Shown piece after piece: positions 19,901 to 27,623 of a stretch of 64,000 nt of DNA. The DNA is from Stutzerimonas stutzeri (GTDB taxonomy: Bacteria > Pseudomonadota > Gammaproteobacteria > Pseudomonadales > Pseudomonadaceae), in assembly GCF_015291885.1 (NCBI RefSeq), contig NZ_CP036186.1:1505001-1569000 (forward strand), read 5' to 3'. Made by a program: the position numbers and the translations under genes. Below the pieces are notes generated by a model. The model worked only from the letters and a program-made list of their open reading frames with translations, did no database searches and had not been told where the DNA came from. The number at the start of each line of letters is the position of its first letter. Within the stretch, counting starts at the first letter, position 1.

Positions 19901-20988
19901 AGGCGCTGGGCCGCGAGCTGCTGCGCATGACCGGCGCGCGCGTATCGGATGATGCGTGGGCCGAAGCGGCAGCCGGGCTGGAGAGCCACCTGAAGATGAA
20001 CATCGAGGTGGTCGACGCCCGCGGCAAGTTTCTTGGTGAAGGCCGTGATCTGGCCGAGCTGACCGCACGTTTCGCCGAGGCGAGCCAGGCCGCCCTGGCG
20101 CCGCCGCAGCAGAAGGCCGAACAGAAGCCGGTCGAAGCCAAGGGTTTTGCCCAAGTCGCAGAAAAGGCCCAGGCGAAGATGGCCGGGCTGTCGATGACCG
20201 TCTACCCGGCGCTGGTGGAAGAGGCAGGAGTGGTCAAGGAAGGACGTTTCCCGACCCAGGCCGAGGCCGAGTGGCAACACCGCCGCGCGCTGCAGCGCCT
20301 GTTGCTGCAACAGCTGGCGGAGCCGGCCAAGTACCTGCGCAACAAGCTGCCGGGCCTTACCGAGCTGGGCCTGCTCTACCGCGACATGGGCAAGGTCGAT
20401 GGGCTGGTCGAGGACATCCTGCTGGCCAGCCTCGACAGCTGCATCCTCGACGGCGAAGCCCAGCTGCCGCGTGATGGCGCCGCGCTGGCGTCGCTCGCCG
20501 AGCGCAAGCGCGGCGACTGGACTGCGCATGCCGAGCGCCTGGCACGTCTGACACTGGAAATCCTCAAGCACTGGCACGGCCTGCAGAAGCGCTTCAAGGG
20601 CAAGATCGATCTGGCCCAGGCGGTGGCGCTGAACGACATCAAGGCGCAGCTGGGCAATCTGGTCTATCCGGGCTTTGTTCGCGAAACACCTGCCGAGTGG
20701 CTGAAGGAATATCCCCGCTACCTCAAGGCCATCGAGCAACGCTTCGAGAAGATCGGTTCGCAGCTGCAGCGTGATCGCGTCTGGTCCGGCGAGCTGGCCG
20801 GCTACTGGGAACAGTATCAGGTGCGCCTGAAGAAGCACCTGCAGGAAGGCAAGCGCGATGCCGAGCTGGCACTGTATCGCTGGATGCTCGAGGAATATCG
20901 CGTCTCGCTCTGGGCGCAGCAGCTCGGCACCAGGATGGCGGTTTCGGACAAGCGCCTGAACAAGCAGTGGAGCCAGGTCGAGCCCTGA
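16906..20988 (+). CDS. hrpA: ATP-dependent RNA helicase HrpA
   Basis: DEAH-box helicase involved in mRNA processing and rescue of stalled ribosomes. 1360 residues, slightly longer than the usual ~1300. Motifs: Walker A GETGSGKTTQLPK near 96, DEAH in VDEAHERSLNIDFLL near 195, SAT motif ITSATID near 225, and motif VI QRKGRCGRVEPG near 405, followed by HA2, OB-fold and the long C-terminal region of HrpA. Residues about 613-658 form a low-complexity Gly/Ser/Ala/Pro linker between conserved parts; its DNA contains a palindromic repeat listed separately, which explains the extra length. The frame stays open through it, so the protein is probably functional. Confidence 0.96.
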   Translation: MTDATPAIDTLLKNLDQALFADRHRLRRQLHELRKQPDEAKLTQWLERFQASVAKVEARRQSVPRIRYDDSLPIAAKRDEIKAALEKHQVLVIAGETGSGKTTQLPKICLEIGRGVHGLIGHTQPRRLAARSVATRVAEEIGAPLGELVGYQVRFEDQSKDSSLIKLMTDGILLAETQHDRFLERYDTIIVDEAHERSLNIDFLLGFLKTLLPRRPDLKVIITSATIDLQRFSEHFDGAPIVEVSGRTYPVETWYRPLAAEIDEDGNRVEDDLTVDQGILAALDEITAHEQSVGKRPGDVLVFLPGEREIRDAAEVLRKANLKFTEVLPLYARLTPAEQQKIFQPRPGRKIVLATNVAETSLTVPGIRYVIDSGTARISRYSYRAKVQRLPIEAVSQASANQRKGRCGRVEPGICIRLYSEEDFLGRPEFTDPEILRTNLAAVILQMLHLRLGDIQDFPFIEPPDGKAISDGFNLLQELSAVNRENQLTPMGRQLARLPIDPRLGRMLLEAAQQGSLAEVLIVASALSVQDVRERPADRQQAADQAHAQWKDPDSDFAALINLWRGFEEKRQELGSNPLRTWCRKNFLNYLRLREWRDAHRQLTLIARELKLGSGRSADGSGQPPHADKARRVEDGEASSALSAGASTQPAPTKDTKVNVILRQQAEASEAAQKAKSYASVHKAILAGLLSQIGNKTEEGDFLGARQRRFWVHPSSVIGRKKPNWLMAAELVETTKLFARMVAKIEPDWIEPLAGHLIKKNHFEPHWEKKRGQVVAYEQVTLYGMIVVGRRPVHYGPIDPPAARELFIREGLVRGEMHSRARALSANRELLERLDELEAKARRRDILADEETLFDYYDARLPADIYQTASFENWYKRESAKNPQLLIMREEDVLAREASEVTAAQYPDYLRIGELQLPLEYHFEPNHPRDGVTLRVPAPLLPQLRSERLDWLVPGLLETKAVALVRNLPKALRKNFVPVPDFVGAALAKIAFGEGSLPEALGRELLRMTGARVSDDAWAEAAAGLESHLKMNIEVVDARGKFLGEGRDLAELTARFAEASQAALAPPQQKAEQKPVEAKGFAQVAEKAQAKMAGLSMTVYPALVEEAGVVKEGRFPTQAEAEWQHRRALQRLLLQQLAEPAKYLRNKLPGLTELGLLYRDMGKVDGLVEDILLASLDSCILDGEAQLPRDGAALASLAERKRGDWTAHAERLARLTLEILKHWHGLQKRFKGKIDLAQAVALNDIKAQLGNLVYPGFVRETPAEWLKEYPRYLKAIEQRFEKIGSQLQRDRVWSGELAGYWEQYQVRLKKHLQEGKRDAELALYRWMLEEYRVSLWAQQLGTRMAVSDKRLNKQWSQVEP
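18797..18825. repeat. Palindromic repeat inside the hrpA reading frame
   Basis: GTAGGGTGG followed by an inverted repeat (GGAAGA…TCTTCC with an inner GGC-GAA-GCC). This is the head-and-hairpin pattern of the short extragenic palindromes common in Pseudomonas genomes, here carried in-frame within a coding region and translated as part of a linker. Confidence 0.65.
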
Positions 20989-21026
20989 GGTCGGGGCTGG
21001 CACGAATCGTCAATCGCAGGAAGTCC

Positions 21027-21959
21027 ATGGAAACTCGCAACAGACTGGCGGGCGTCGCCGGCTCGCTCGCCGCATCGACGCTCTTCGCCACGCTGTACTA
21101 CTACACCTCGCTGCTCAAGCCGTTGAGCGGTCAACAGATCTACGGCTGGCGCATTCTGCTCACCGCACCCTGCCTGGCGTTGCTACTGCTAGCCATCGGT
21201 CGCTGGGGCGAGGTCCGCGAGATCCTGGTGCGCGTACCGGCAGAGGCGCGACTGTGGCTCGCGCTGCCGCTGTCCTCGGCGCTGGTCGGTCTGCAACTCT
21301 GGCTGTTCATGTGGGCGCCGATCAACGGCCACGGCCTGGACGTCTCGCTTGGCTACTTTCTGCTGCCGCTGACGCTGGTACTCACCGGCCGCCTGGTCTT
21401 CGGCGAGGCGATCAGTCGATTGCAACGCCTGGCCTGTTTGCTGGCGGCTGTAGGTGTCGGCAACCAGCTGCTGCTGGCTTCGTCACTGTCATGGCCGGTA
21501 CTCGCCGTTGCCCTCGGTTATCCCTGCTACTTCGTCCTGCGCCGCTGGATTGGCACTGCCAGTCTCGGCGGGCTCTGGGTCGACCTGATCATCAGCCTGC
21601 CGGTCGCCGCGCTGTTTGCCTTCTCCGACCGAGAGACCCTGCAACAGCTCGCGGCGAGCCCGGCGCTGCTGCTTCTGATCATCGGCCTGGGTGCGCTCAG
21701 TGCCCTGGCCCTGGCGCTGATGATCGTCGCCAGCAAACATCTGGATCTCGCACTCTTCGGCCTGCTCAGCTATGTCGAACCGGTTCTGCTGGTTGTCGTG
21801 TCGCTGCTGCTCGGCGAGAGCATCGCACCGGATCAATGGCTGACCTACGCCGCGATCTGGGCGGCTATAGGGGTGTTGGTTTTCGAGGGTTTGCGAGCGT
21901 TGCGAAGGGGGCGAGGGCAGCCTTTGGCCAGAGCGCCCAAGCGCACGTCGAAGAGTTAG
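21027..21959 (+). CDS. rarD: RarD-like EamA family transporter
   Basis: Inner-membrane protein of 310 residues with about ten hydrophobic helices, as in the RarD branch of the drug/metabolite transporter superfamily. Family-like features include YYYTSLLKPLSGQQIYGWRIL near the N-terminus and LWLFMWAPINGHGLDVSLGYFLLPL in the middle. The ATG at 21027 has an AGGAA Shine-Dalgarno; the longer frame starts inside hrpA. The substrate of RarD proteins is not established (historically linked to chloramphenicol sensitivity). It starts 38 bases after the hrpA stop and may be co-transcribed. Confidence 0.85.
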   Translation: METRNRLAGVAGSLAASTLFATLYYYTSLLKPLSGQQIYGWRILLTAPCLALLLLAIGRWGEVREILVRVPAEARLWLALPLSSALVGLQLWLFMWAPINGHGLDVSLGYFLLPLTLVLTGRLVFGEAISRLQRLACLLAAVGVGNQLLLASSLSWPVLAVALGYPCYFVLRRWIGTASLGGLWVDLIISLPVAALFAFSDRETLQQLAASPALLLLIIGLGALSALALALMIVASKHLDLALFGLLSYVEPVLLVVVSLLLGESIAPDQWLTYAAIWAAIGVLVFEGLRALRRGRGQPLARAPKRTSKS

Positions 21960-22003
21960 TGGGCATGGGCAGCCCCGTCACCACTGAGCTGTGGGTGGGG
22001 CAG

Positions 22004-22861
22004 CTAAAGCATCCGCGGCCCCACGATCCCTGCGACAACTGCCAATCCGAGCGCACCGAGCAGCAGAGCCAGGCGCCAGCCCGATTTGCGCGGAGTCTCC
22101 AGTGCCGGCGCCGAGGTTGCCGGGGGCGTGGCGACGTGCAGAGGGTTCGGTGTGGCAGGGCGAGGGCGGGCAGGCTTGGGCTGAGCAGCGGCGGTGGCGG
22201 GCAGATCAGCGGCGCGCATGAACACGGTGGCGTCTTCGTCGACGATTTCCGGCGCACTCACCTTGGGGCCGATCACCAATAGCGTGGTGTTGCCCAGCTG
22301 AATCTGATCGCCCGGCTGCAGAACGGCCGTGGTGACCTTTTCACGGTTGACCAGCAAACCGTTGGCTGAGGCCAGATCCTTCACTTCCAGCACATCGCCC
22401 TTGAGATAGAACTCCGCGTGGCGGCGGGACAGCTCCGCATCGCTGAAGCAGAGCTCGCATTTCACCGAGCGGCCAAAGGTCATCGAGCCGGTGATGTGGT
22501 ACTTGTGGCCCTGGTTTTCGCCCTTGACCACCTGCAGCAACCAGCGGGGCGCTGCCGCCACCTTGGCGCCGACCTTGGCCGGATCGACGATCTCCAGCTC
22601 CAGCGCCCCGAGTCGCACACGGTCCCCGGAGCGGATCTGATAGCGCTCGCCGATCTTTTCGTCATTGACGTAGGTGCCGCCTGGCGTGCCGAGGTCGGTC
22701 AGGTAGTAGAAGCGGTTTTCCAGTATCAGCTCGGCGTGAAAGGGCGCCACGCCGGCATCGCTTATCACCAGCCTGTTGGCGCGGTCCGAACCGAGGGTGA
22801 AGCGTTCATCGGCAAGCCAGACGGGGCTCTGACGATTGTCTGCGAAGTGGATTCTGAGCAT
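22004..22861 (-). CDS. Membrane-anchored protein with two FHA domains
   Basis: 285 residues. Two forkhead-associated domains bind phosphothreonine peptides: the first at about 20-90 (FTLGSDRANRLVI, GTYVNDEKI), the second at about 115-190 (MTFGRSVKCELCF, LSRRHAEF, NGLLVNREKV). A Pro/Ala-rich linker leads to a C-terminal hydrophobic helix (LALLLGALGLAVVAGIVG), giving a tail anchor with the FHA domains in the cytoplasm. The ATG at 22861 has AAGGTGA upstream. It is the last gene of a minus-strand PP2C-kinase-FHA operon and is the likely reader of the kinase's phosphorylation. No type VI secretion gene lies nearby. Confidence 0.9.
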   Translation of the reverse strand: MLRIHFADNRQSPVWLADERFTLGSDRANRLVISDAGVAPFHAELILENRFYYLTDLGTPGGTYVNDEKIGERYQIRSGDRVRLGALELEIVDPAKVGAKVAAAPRWLLQVVKGENQGHKYHITGSMTFGRSVKCELCFSDAELSRRHAEFYLKGDVLEVKDLASANGLLVNREKVTTAVLQPGDQIQLGNTTLLVIGPKVSAPEIVDEDATVFMRAADLPATAAAQPKPARPRPATPNPLHVATPPATSAPALETPRKSGWRLALLLGALGLAVVAGIVGPRML

Positions 22862-22921
22862 GTCTGCGTCACCTTGAGCGGGAGCGATCGCAGGCATGAG
22901 CCAGGCGATCGGGCGTGATCA

Positions 22922-24469
22922 TCAGTTGAATATGCGATTCCACAGGCGCTTGACCGGATTGGCCGGCGCCTGCGAGGTATGCGTGGTGGCGGGTGGGGTG
23001 CGCGAGCTACTGGCAGCGGTACGCGGCACCGGTCGCGGTGCTCTTGCCTTGGCGACACGCTGGGCATGCGAGTCGTGCAGTGCCAGCAGGGGCGCGTACG
23101 CCGGCGCGGCTTCCAGCCCCTGCTGGATGTATTCCAGTGCCAGGGCGTACTCACGCCTGCTGTAGGCAGCTTCGGCGAGTTCCACATAGCGCTCGCTAAC
23201 GCGCGTCAGGCCGTCGAGCGCCACCTGGTTTTCCGGTAGCCAGCCCAGCACCTGCTGGTAATAGTGCACTGCACTGTCTTCGGCCGGTTGCAGCAGTTGG
23301 TCGCTGGCCAGCCGTTGCGCCGCCAGGTCCAGGGCTTGGCCAATGCGCGCATCGAGGACACGGCGCAGGCCATCGAGGGCTTCTGCATTGTCCGAATCCA
23401 GGCGCAGGGCCTGGCGATAGTAGTAATCGGCATTGTCGAACGCGGGTGTCAGCAACTGCCCGCCGGCCAGACGCGATTCGGCGTTGTGGAGGTAGTCGGT
23501 GATGCGCTTGTACTGAAACCACTGATACCCACCGGCACCCAGCGCGGTTGTTACCACGACCAGCGCCGCGCTGATCCCCACCCAGCGACCCAGCCCGCGA
23601 CGTCGACGACGGCGTTTGATCTGCGGCTCGATGAATACCGCCGGGGCAATGCGGGTCTGGTCCATGTCCGGCTCGGTGAGCGTATCGATGGCCGCCAACA
23701 GTTCTCGGCAGTTACTGAAGCGCTCGGCCGGCTGCTTGGCCAGCATGCGGTCGAGCAGCAGCTGATAGGGCGCCAGTGCCGGCGGCAATTGCGGCGCGGG
23801 CATCTGCACATGATTGAGCACGGTTTGCGGGTAGCTGCTGGCGCGGAACGGATTGGTTCCGGTGAGCATCTCGGCAAGGATCACCCCGAGGCTGTAGATG
23901 TCGCTGCGTGCGTCCAGCGGTTGGCACTGAGCCTGTTCCGGGCTGCTGTAAGCCGGGCTACCGACCGCGATGCCGAAGTGTGTGAGTTCGTTGTCCAGCT
24001 CGACAGCTTTGGCGACGCCGAAGTCGGTGAGTACCGCGCTGCCGTCGTCACGAAACAGAATGTTGGCGGGCTTCACGTCGCGATGTACCAGTCCGCCGTC
24101 GTGCACCACCGCCAGGCCGCCGGCCAGCTGGCGGATGATGTCCAGCGCCCGCGAAGGCGAGAAAACGATGCCGCGGTGTTGCGCCAGATCGCCACCGCCG
24201 ATGTATTCCATGGCCAGATAATGCCGGCCATCGGCGATCTGGCCGATGTCGTGAATGGTGATGATGGCCGGATGGCGCAGCGAGGCGACGATATGACCTT
24301 CCTGGATGAAACGCTCGGTAAACGCCGCATCCTCTGTGCGCAGCAGTACCTTGACGGCTACTTCTCGATCCAGCGAAAGCTGGGTGGCCAGGTAGACCTC
24401 GGCCATTCCGCCTTTCCCGAGCCGTTTGTGCAGGCGATAGCCCGGTATTTCCAGCATCCGATGCGTCAT
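22922..24469 (-). CDS. Membrane Ser/Thr protein kinase with C-terminal TPR-like region
   Basis: Hanks-type (PknB-like) kinase, 515 residues. Glycine loop GKGGMAEVY near 18, catalytic Lys in VAVKVLL near 40, HRDVKPANILF near 130, DFGVAKAV near 148, and SPAYSSPEQ in the activation segment. A poly-Arg stop-transfer stretch precedes a transmembrane helix near 300-320, and the outer part has three tetratricopeptide-like repeats (DNADYYYRQALRL, DSAVHYYQQVLG, REYALALEYIQQGLEA). The start at 24469 lies 16 bases after the phosphatase stop. The external TPR region, rather than PASTA or VWA domains, may bind a periplasmic protein partner. Confidence 0.93.
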   Translation of the reverse strand: MTHRMLEIPGYRLHKRLGKGGMAEVYLATQLSLDREVAVKVLLRTEDAAFTERFIQEGHIVASLRHPAIITIHDIGQIADGRHYLAMEYIGGGDLAQHRGIVFSPSRALDIIRQLAGGLAVVHDGGLVHRDVKPANILFRDDGSAVLTDFGVAKAVELDNELTHFGIAVGSPAYSSPEQAQCQPLDARSDIYSLGVILAEMLTGTNPFRASSYPQTVLNHVQMPAPQLPPALAPYQLLLDRMLAKQPAERFSNCRELLAAIDTLTEPDMDQTRIAPAVFIEPQIKRRRRRRGLGRWVGISAALVVVTTALGAGGYQWFQYKRITDYLHNAESRLAGGQLLTPAFDNADYYYRQALRLDSDNAEALDGLRRVLDARIGQALDLAAQRLASDQLLQPAEDSAVHYYQQVLGWLPENQVALDGLTRVSERYVELAEAAYSRREYALALEYIQQGLEAAPAYAPLLALHDSHAQRVAKARAPRPVPRTAASSSRTPPATTHTSQAPANPVKRLWNRIFN

Positions 24470-24485
24470 AGAAACTCGTGCGTGC

Positions 24486-25262
24486 TTACGACTTGAGGGT
24501 TTTGAACAGCATATTGATGAAGCGCCGCCCGCGGGACTCGGCCGCAGGGGGTGGAGCGGTGCGGCCGATGACGATGCAGGAGATGTTGTCGCGGCCGCCG
24601 TGTTCATTGGCCTGGTCGATCAACTGTTCCACCAGGCTTTCCAGGGTGTCGGCGAAGGTGCAGCTGGCATGGATCTGCGCGTCGGTCAGCTCGTTGGTCA
24701 GGCCGTCGCTGCACAACAAAAGCAGCTCGCCGGCCTTGAGCGTTCCGCTGCCGGCACCAGCCTCCAGCGGCGCCTCGCGGCCCAGGCAGCGCAGGATGAT
24801 ACTGCGCCAGGCATGGTTTTGAGCGTCGGCGGGCTGCAGTTCGCCGGCGTCGATCATCATCTGCACCCAGCTGTGGTCTCTTGTCAGCTGTTCGATGCCA
24901 TTTGCGGTAACCAGATAGGCGCGGCTGTCGCCGACCCAGGCGAGCTTGAAGTCGGCACCGTTGAAGTGCGCGGCAACCAGCGTGGTGCCCATGCCGTCGT
25001 CTACCGCAGCGCCCAACACGGCCTGGTTGGCCTGCTGAACCGCCGTGTCCAATGTCTCGCCGGCTTCAATCGACTGCTGCAATGCGGCGAGCGCCAGGCT
25101 GCTCGCGACTTCCCCGCATTGATGTCCACCCATACCATCGGCTATCGCCCAGAGGCCCTGCGCGGGTGAACAGAGCAGAGCATCTTCATTATGGCTACGC
25201 TTTCGGCCAGGCGAGCTTTGCCCGGCGTAGTCCAGCAATGAGGTAGAGAGGGTAGGTTGCAT
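24486..25262 (-). CDS. PP2C-type Ser/Thr protein phosphatase
   Basis: 258-residue metal-dependent phosphatase of the PP2C/Stp family, expected to reverse phosphorylation by the kinase encoded next. Metal-binding motifs: RSHNEDALL near 22, IADGMGGHQCGEVAS near 43, VGDSRAYLV near 120, LLCSDGLTNELTD near 190, and GGRDNISCIVI near 230. The frame is open further upstream, but the ATG at 25262 begins the conserved domain (LLDYAGQSSPGRKRSHNED); the extension would be unusual. First gene of the three-gene operon; its promoter should be in the AT-richer DNA beyond 25262. Confidence 0.92.
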   Translation of the reverse strand: MQPTLSTSLLDYAGQSSPGRKRSHNEDALLCSPAQGLWAIADGMGGHQCGEVASSLALAALQQSIEAGETLDTAVQQANQAVLGAAVDDGMGTTLVAAHFNGADFKLAWVGDSRAYLVTANGIEQLTRDHSWVQMMIDAGELQPADAQNHAWRSIILRCLGREAPLEAGAGSGTLKAGELLLLCSDGLTNELTDAQIHASCTFADTLESLVEQLIDQANEHGGRDNISCIVIGRTAPPPAAESRGRRFINMLFKTLKS

Positions 25263-25704
25263 GCGAGGGCCCGGTCCTTTGTTCCTGCGGCACGACGTCG
25301 AGCGAGCATGATGCGGTGGGCTTGTGCGCCTGTCATCGACCAGGAAGGGAGCAAGCGCAAAACTGTTAACTCGTGCAAAGCGGGCGAATATATTTGCCTG
25401 CTCTTGGTCGGTGGCCATCGTCACTTGCGCACACAGCTTGCTGACCGTAGAAAACGACGGACGAAAGAAGATCGCAAGCCTGGTGGGACGGTTTAATCAT
25501 TACTAGCGGTCGAGATCAATTAAGCTGTTTTTCTAAAATAATTACTTCGCGAACGGTAAAACTACATTTCGTCGGAAATAATATAAATCGGTAATACATG
25601 TAAAGTTTCCACTGTGCATCCCCGTTCCCTGTAGTCTCAGATTCCGCTCCTTACTGATAAATGTTTCATCGTTTCAGCCATCTATTCAGTACGAGGAGCA
25701 AATC
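25263..25704. other. Intergenic region between divergent signalling genes
   Basis: 442 bases between the PP2C operon (minus) and the histidine kinase (plus). The part at 25500-25690 is clearly AT-rich compared with the surroundings (runs such as AATAATATAAAT near 25580) and should hold the kinase promoter; a GAGGAG Shine-Dalgarno precedes 25705. I see no open frame worth calling and no defined operator. Confidence 0.6.
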
Positions 25705-26844
25705 ATGCGCTTAGCCGATTTCATTCTTAAAAATATCGAACCCATCCTTCAGCAATGGGAAGACTTCGCCAAGACGATGACGCCTGCTGCAAACGACATG
25801 GACTCCACTGCACTGCGCGACCATGCCGAGCAAATGCTGCTCGCGATCGCAGCAGATCTGCGAACGGCCCAGTCCCCAAGGGCGCGGATCGCTAAATCGC
25901 ATGGAAAGGCGCGGCGTTCGGGTGATGTAACCCCTGCAGAAACCCACGCCGATATTCGGCACTCATCGGGTTTCACCATCGGGCAGATGATTTCCGAGTA
26001 CAGAGCACTACGCACCAGCGTGCTGGTGTTGTGGATGTCATCTGAAGATGTAACGAAAGAACATGAAATCTCAGACATTGTTAGGTTCAATGAAGCGGTT
26101 GATCAGGCACTCGCTGAATCGGTCGTCAGTTATGGCGAGGCTGCCGATGTTGCACGCAACGTTTTCCTCGGCATATTAGGGCATGACCTGAGAAGCCCAC
26201 TCGGCGCCATCTTGTTAAGTGCCGATGTTCTTCTACGTACCGGGGATCTTCCTCCCAAACCGACGATAAATGTGTCGCGTATTTATACGAGCGTGAAACG
26301 GTCCATCAAGATCGTGGGCGATCTGCTGGATTTCACTCGCACGCACTCCGGCGCCGGTATCCCAGTACGCAAAGACAGCGATGATCTGGCCCAGGCGTGT
26401 GAAGGAATGGTCGAGGAGGCAAGGGCATACAACCCGGATCGGCAAATCATTCTGCAATCGGAACATAGCCTCCCAGGGCAATTTGATCGCTCGAGAATGG
26501 AGCAGGTGATTGCCAACCTGATCGGTAACGCAGTCGAGCACGGAGAAGCAGGCACGCCAGTGACTGTCAGCCTCAAAAGCGATGGAGGTACCGCGCTGTT
26601 GACTGTTCACAACGTTGGACGACCCATCGACGAGTCAGCTAAAAGCAGTCTCTTCAGTCCGATGGTGCGCCATCTTCAAAGCGGCAATGCCGAGTACGGT
26701 GCTGGAGCGGGTCTTGGACTGGGGCTCTATATCGCGTCCGCCATCGTCGACGCTCACCACGGCAGTATCGAGGTCGATTCCACTGCCGGTAGCGGCACTA
26801 CGTTCACCGTCCGCATCCCTCTGGACGGCGCTCAAGCCGCGTAG
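25705..26844 (+). CDS. Soluble sensor histidine kinase with RsbRD-like N-terminus
   Basis: 379 residues, no membrane segment. The N-terminal ~140 residues are helical (IEPILQQWEDFAKTM, GQMISEYRALRTSVL) and resemble the RsbRD/RsbT co-antagonist N-terminal domain found in some Pseudomonas kinases. The H-box LGILGHDLRSPLGA places the phosphorylated histidine near residue 160. The ATPase domain has the N-box IANLIGNAVEHG and G-boxes near GAGLGLGLYIAS. A GAGGAG Shine-Dalgarno precedes the ATG. No response regulator is adjacent, so it is an orphan kinase. The gene is visibly less GC-rich than its neighbours, hinting at later acquisition. Confidence 0.9.
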   Translation: MRLADFILKNIEPILQQWEDFAKTMTPAANDMDSTALRDHAEQMLLAIAADLRTAQSPRARIAKSHGKARRSGDVTPAETHADIRHSSGFTIGQMISEYRALRTSVLVLWMSSEDVTKEHEISDIVRFNEAVDQALAESVVSYGEAADVARNVFLGILGHDLRSPLGAILLSADVLLRTGDLPPKPTINVSRIYTSVKRSIKIVGDLLDFTRTHSGAGIPVRKDSDDLAQACEGMVEEARAYNPDRQIILQSEHSLPGQFDRSRMEQVIANLIGNAVEHGEAGTPVTVSLKSDGGTALLTVHNVGRPIDESAKSSLFSPMVRHLQSGNAEYGAGAGLGLGLYIASAIVDAHHGSIEVDSTAGSGTTFTVRIPLDGAQAA

Positions 26845-26880
26845 TGACCGCATTCTTGGCTGCTTCTATCCAGGCAACGG

Positions 26881-27615
26881 CTATCTGCTCAACTCGTAAG
26901 CGCACATATTGACCGTCGCCGCCAGGTTCAGCGACTCGATGGCGCCACAGCCGGGAATCGTGAAAGGCTGAGCGTTGAGTGCGGTGAGTTGCTCGCGTGG
27001 CACGCCGCGGGCTTCGTTGCCGAACAGGTAGCAATCGAAGGCGCGAAAACTCGCCGATTGCACGGGTTCGCCGCTCATATCCAGGCAGGCGATGCGCTGG
27101 AAGCGGGTGTGCAACGAATCCAGTTCAACATCCAGCTCCATCGGCGCATGAAAGATAGCGCCCATGCTCGAACGCACGACCTTCGGGTTGTACGGGTCGA
27201 CGCTGCCGGGGCTGAGCAGGCAGCGAAAACCACCGAACCACGCCAGCGTGCGCAGGATGGTGCCGAGGTTGCCCGGGTCCTGGATTTCATGCAGGTAGAT
27301 GGCGCGCTCGCCCGCGACGGCCGCAGCAACCGGCGCGCCTGTCGCCGGCATCGGCACCAGCGCAACGATGCCTTGCGGGGTTTTGGTGTCGGCGATCTGC
27401 GCCATTTGGCGGTCGCTGATCAGATGGGTTTTGAACGGGCTTTGCCAGTGTTCGTAGGCTTCGGTCACATACAGCTCGCTGCGTTGCAGCAGCGGGCTGT
27501 GCAAGGCCGCCTTCTGCAACTCCAGCAACAGATGCTCGCCCTCCACCAGAAAATGCCCGAACTCGGCTCGGTACTTTTTCTGGTGCAGTTTTTTGATGTC
27601 GTCGAATTTCATCAA
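26881..27615 (-). CDS. TrmH/SpoU family RNA methyltransferase
   Basis: SAM-dependent 2'-O-ribose methyltransferase with a trefoil knot, 244 residues. The N-terminal substrate-binding region (HQKKYRAEFGHFLVEGEHLL) precedes the SPOUT motifs: 1, IQDPGNLGTILRTLAWFG; 2, LFGNEARGV; 3, IPGCGAIESLNLAATVNM. The substrate (rRNA or tRNA) cannot be told; the architecture is closest to RlmB-like enzymes. It starts 8 bases after the stop of the FAD dehydrogenase, so both are in one operon. Start 27615 or the next ATG three bases on. Confidence 0.9.
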   Translation of the reverse strand: MMKFDDIKKLHQKKYRAEFGHFLVEGEHLLLELQKAALHSPLLQRSELYVTEAYEHWQSPFKTHLISDRQMAQIADTKTPQGIVALVPMPATGAPVAAAVAGERAIYLHEIQDPGNLGTILRTLAWFGGFRCLLSPGSVDPYNPKVVRSSMGAIFHAPMELDVELDSLHTRFQRIACLDMSGEPVQSASFRAFDCYLFGNEARGVPREQLTALNAQPFTIPGCGAIESLNLAATVNMCAYELSR

Positions 27616-27623
27616 GGCGGTGC

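Noticed and set aside
18091..21003. A 970-codon open frame on the minus strand
   Set aside because: It lies entirely antisense to hrpA. In GC-rich genomes the antisense frame of a long gene is often open; the translation has no recognisable domain and hrpA is clear on the plus strand.
22004..25262. Type VI secretion regulatory genes (ppkA/pppA/fha)
   Set aside because: The trio resembles the post-translational switch of type VI systems, but no tss gene is nearby and the kinase carries TPR-like repeats rather than a VWA domain.
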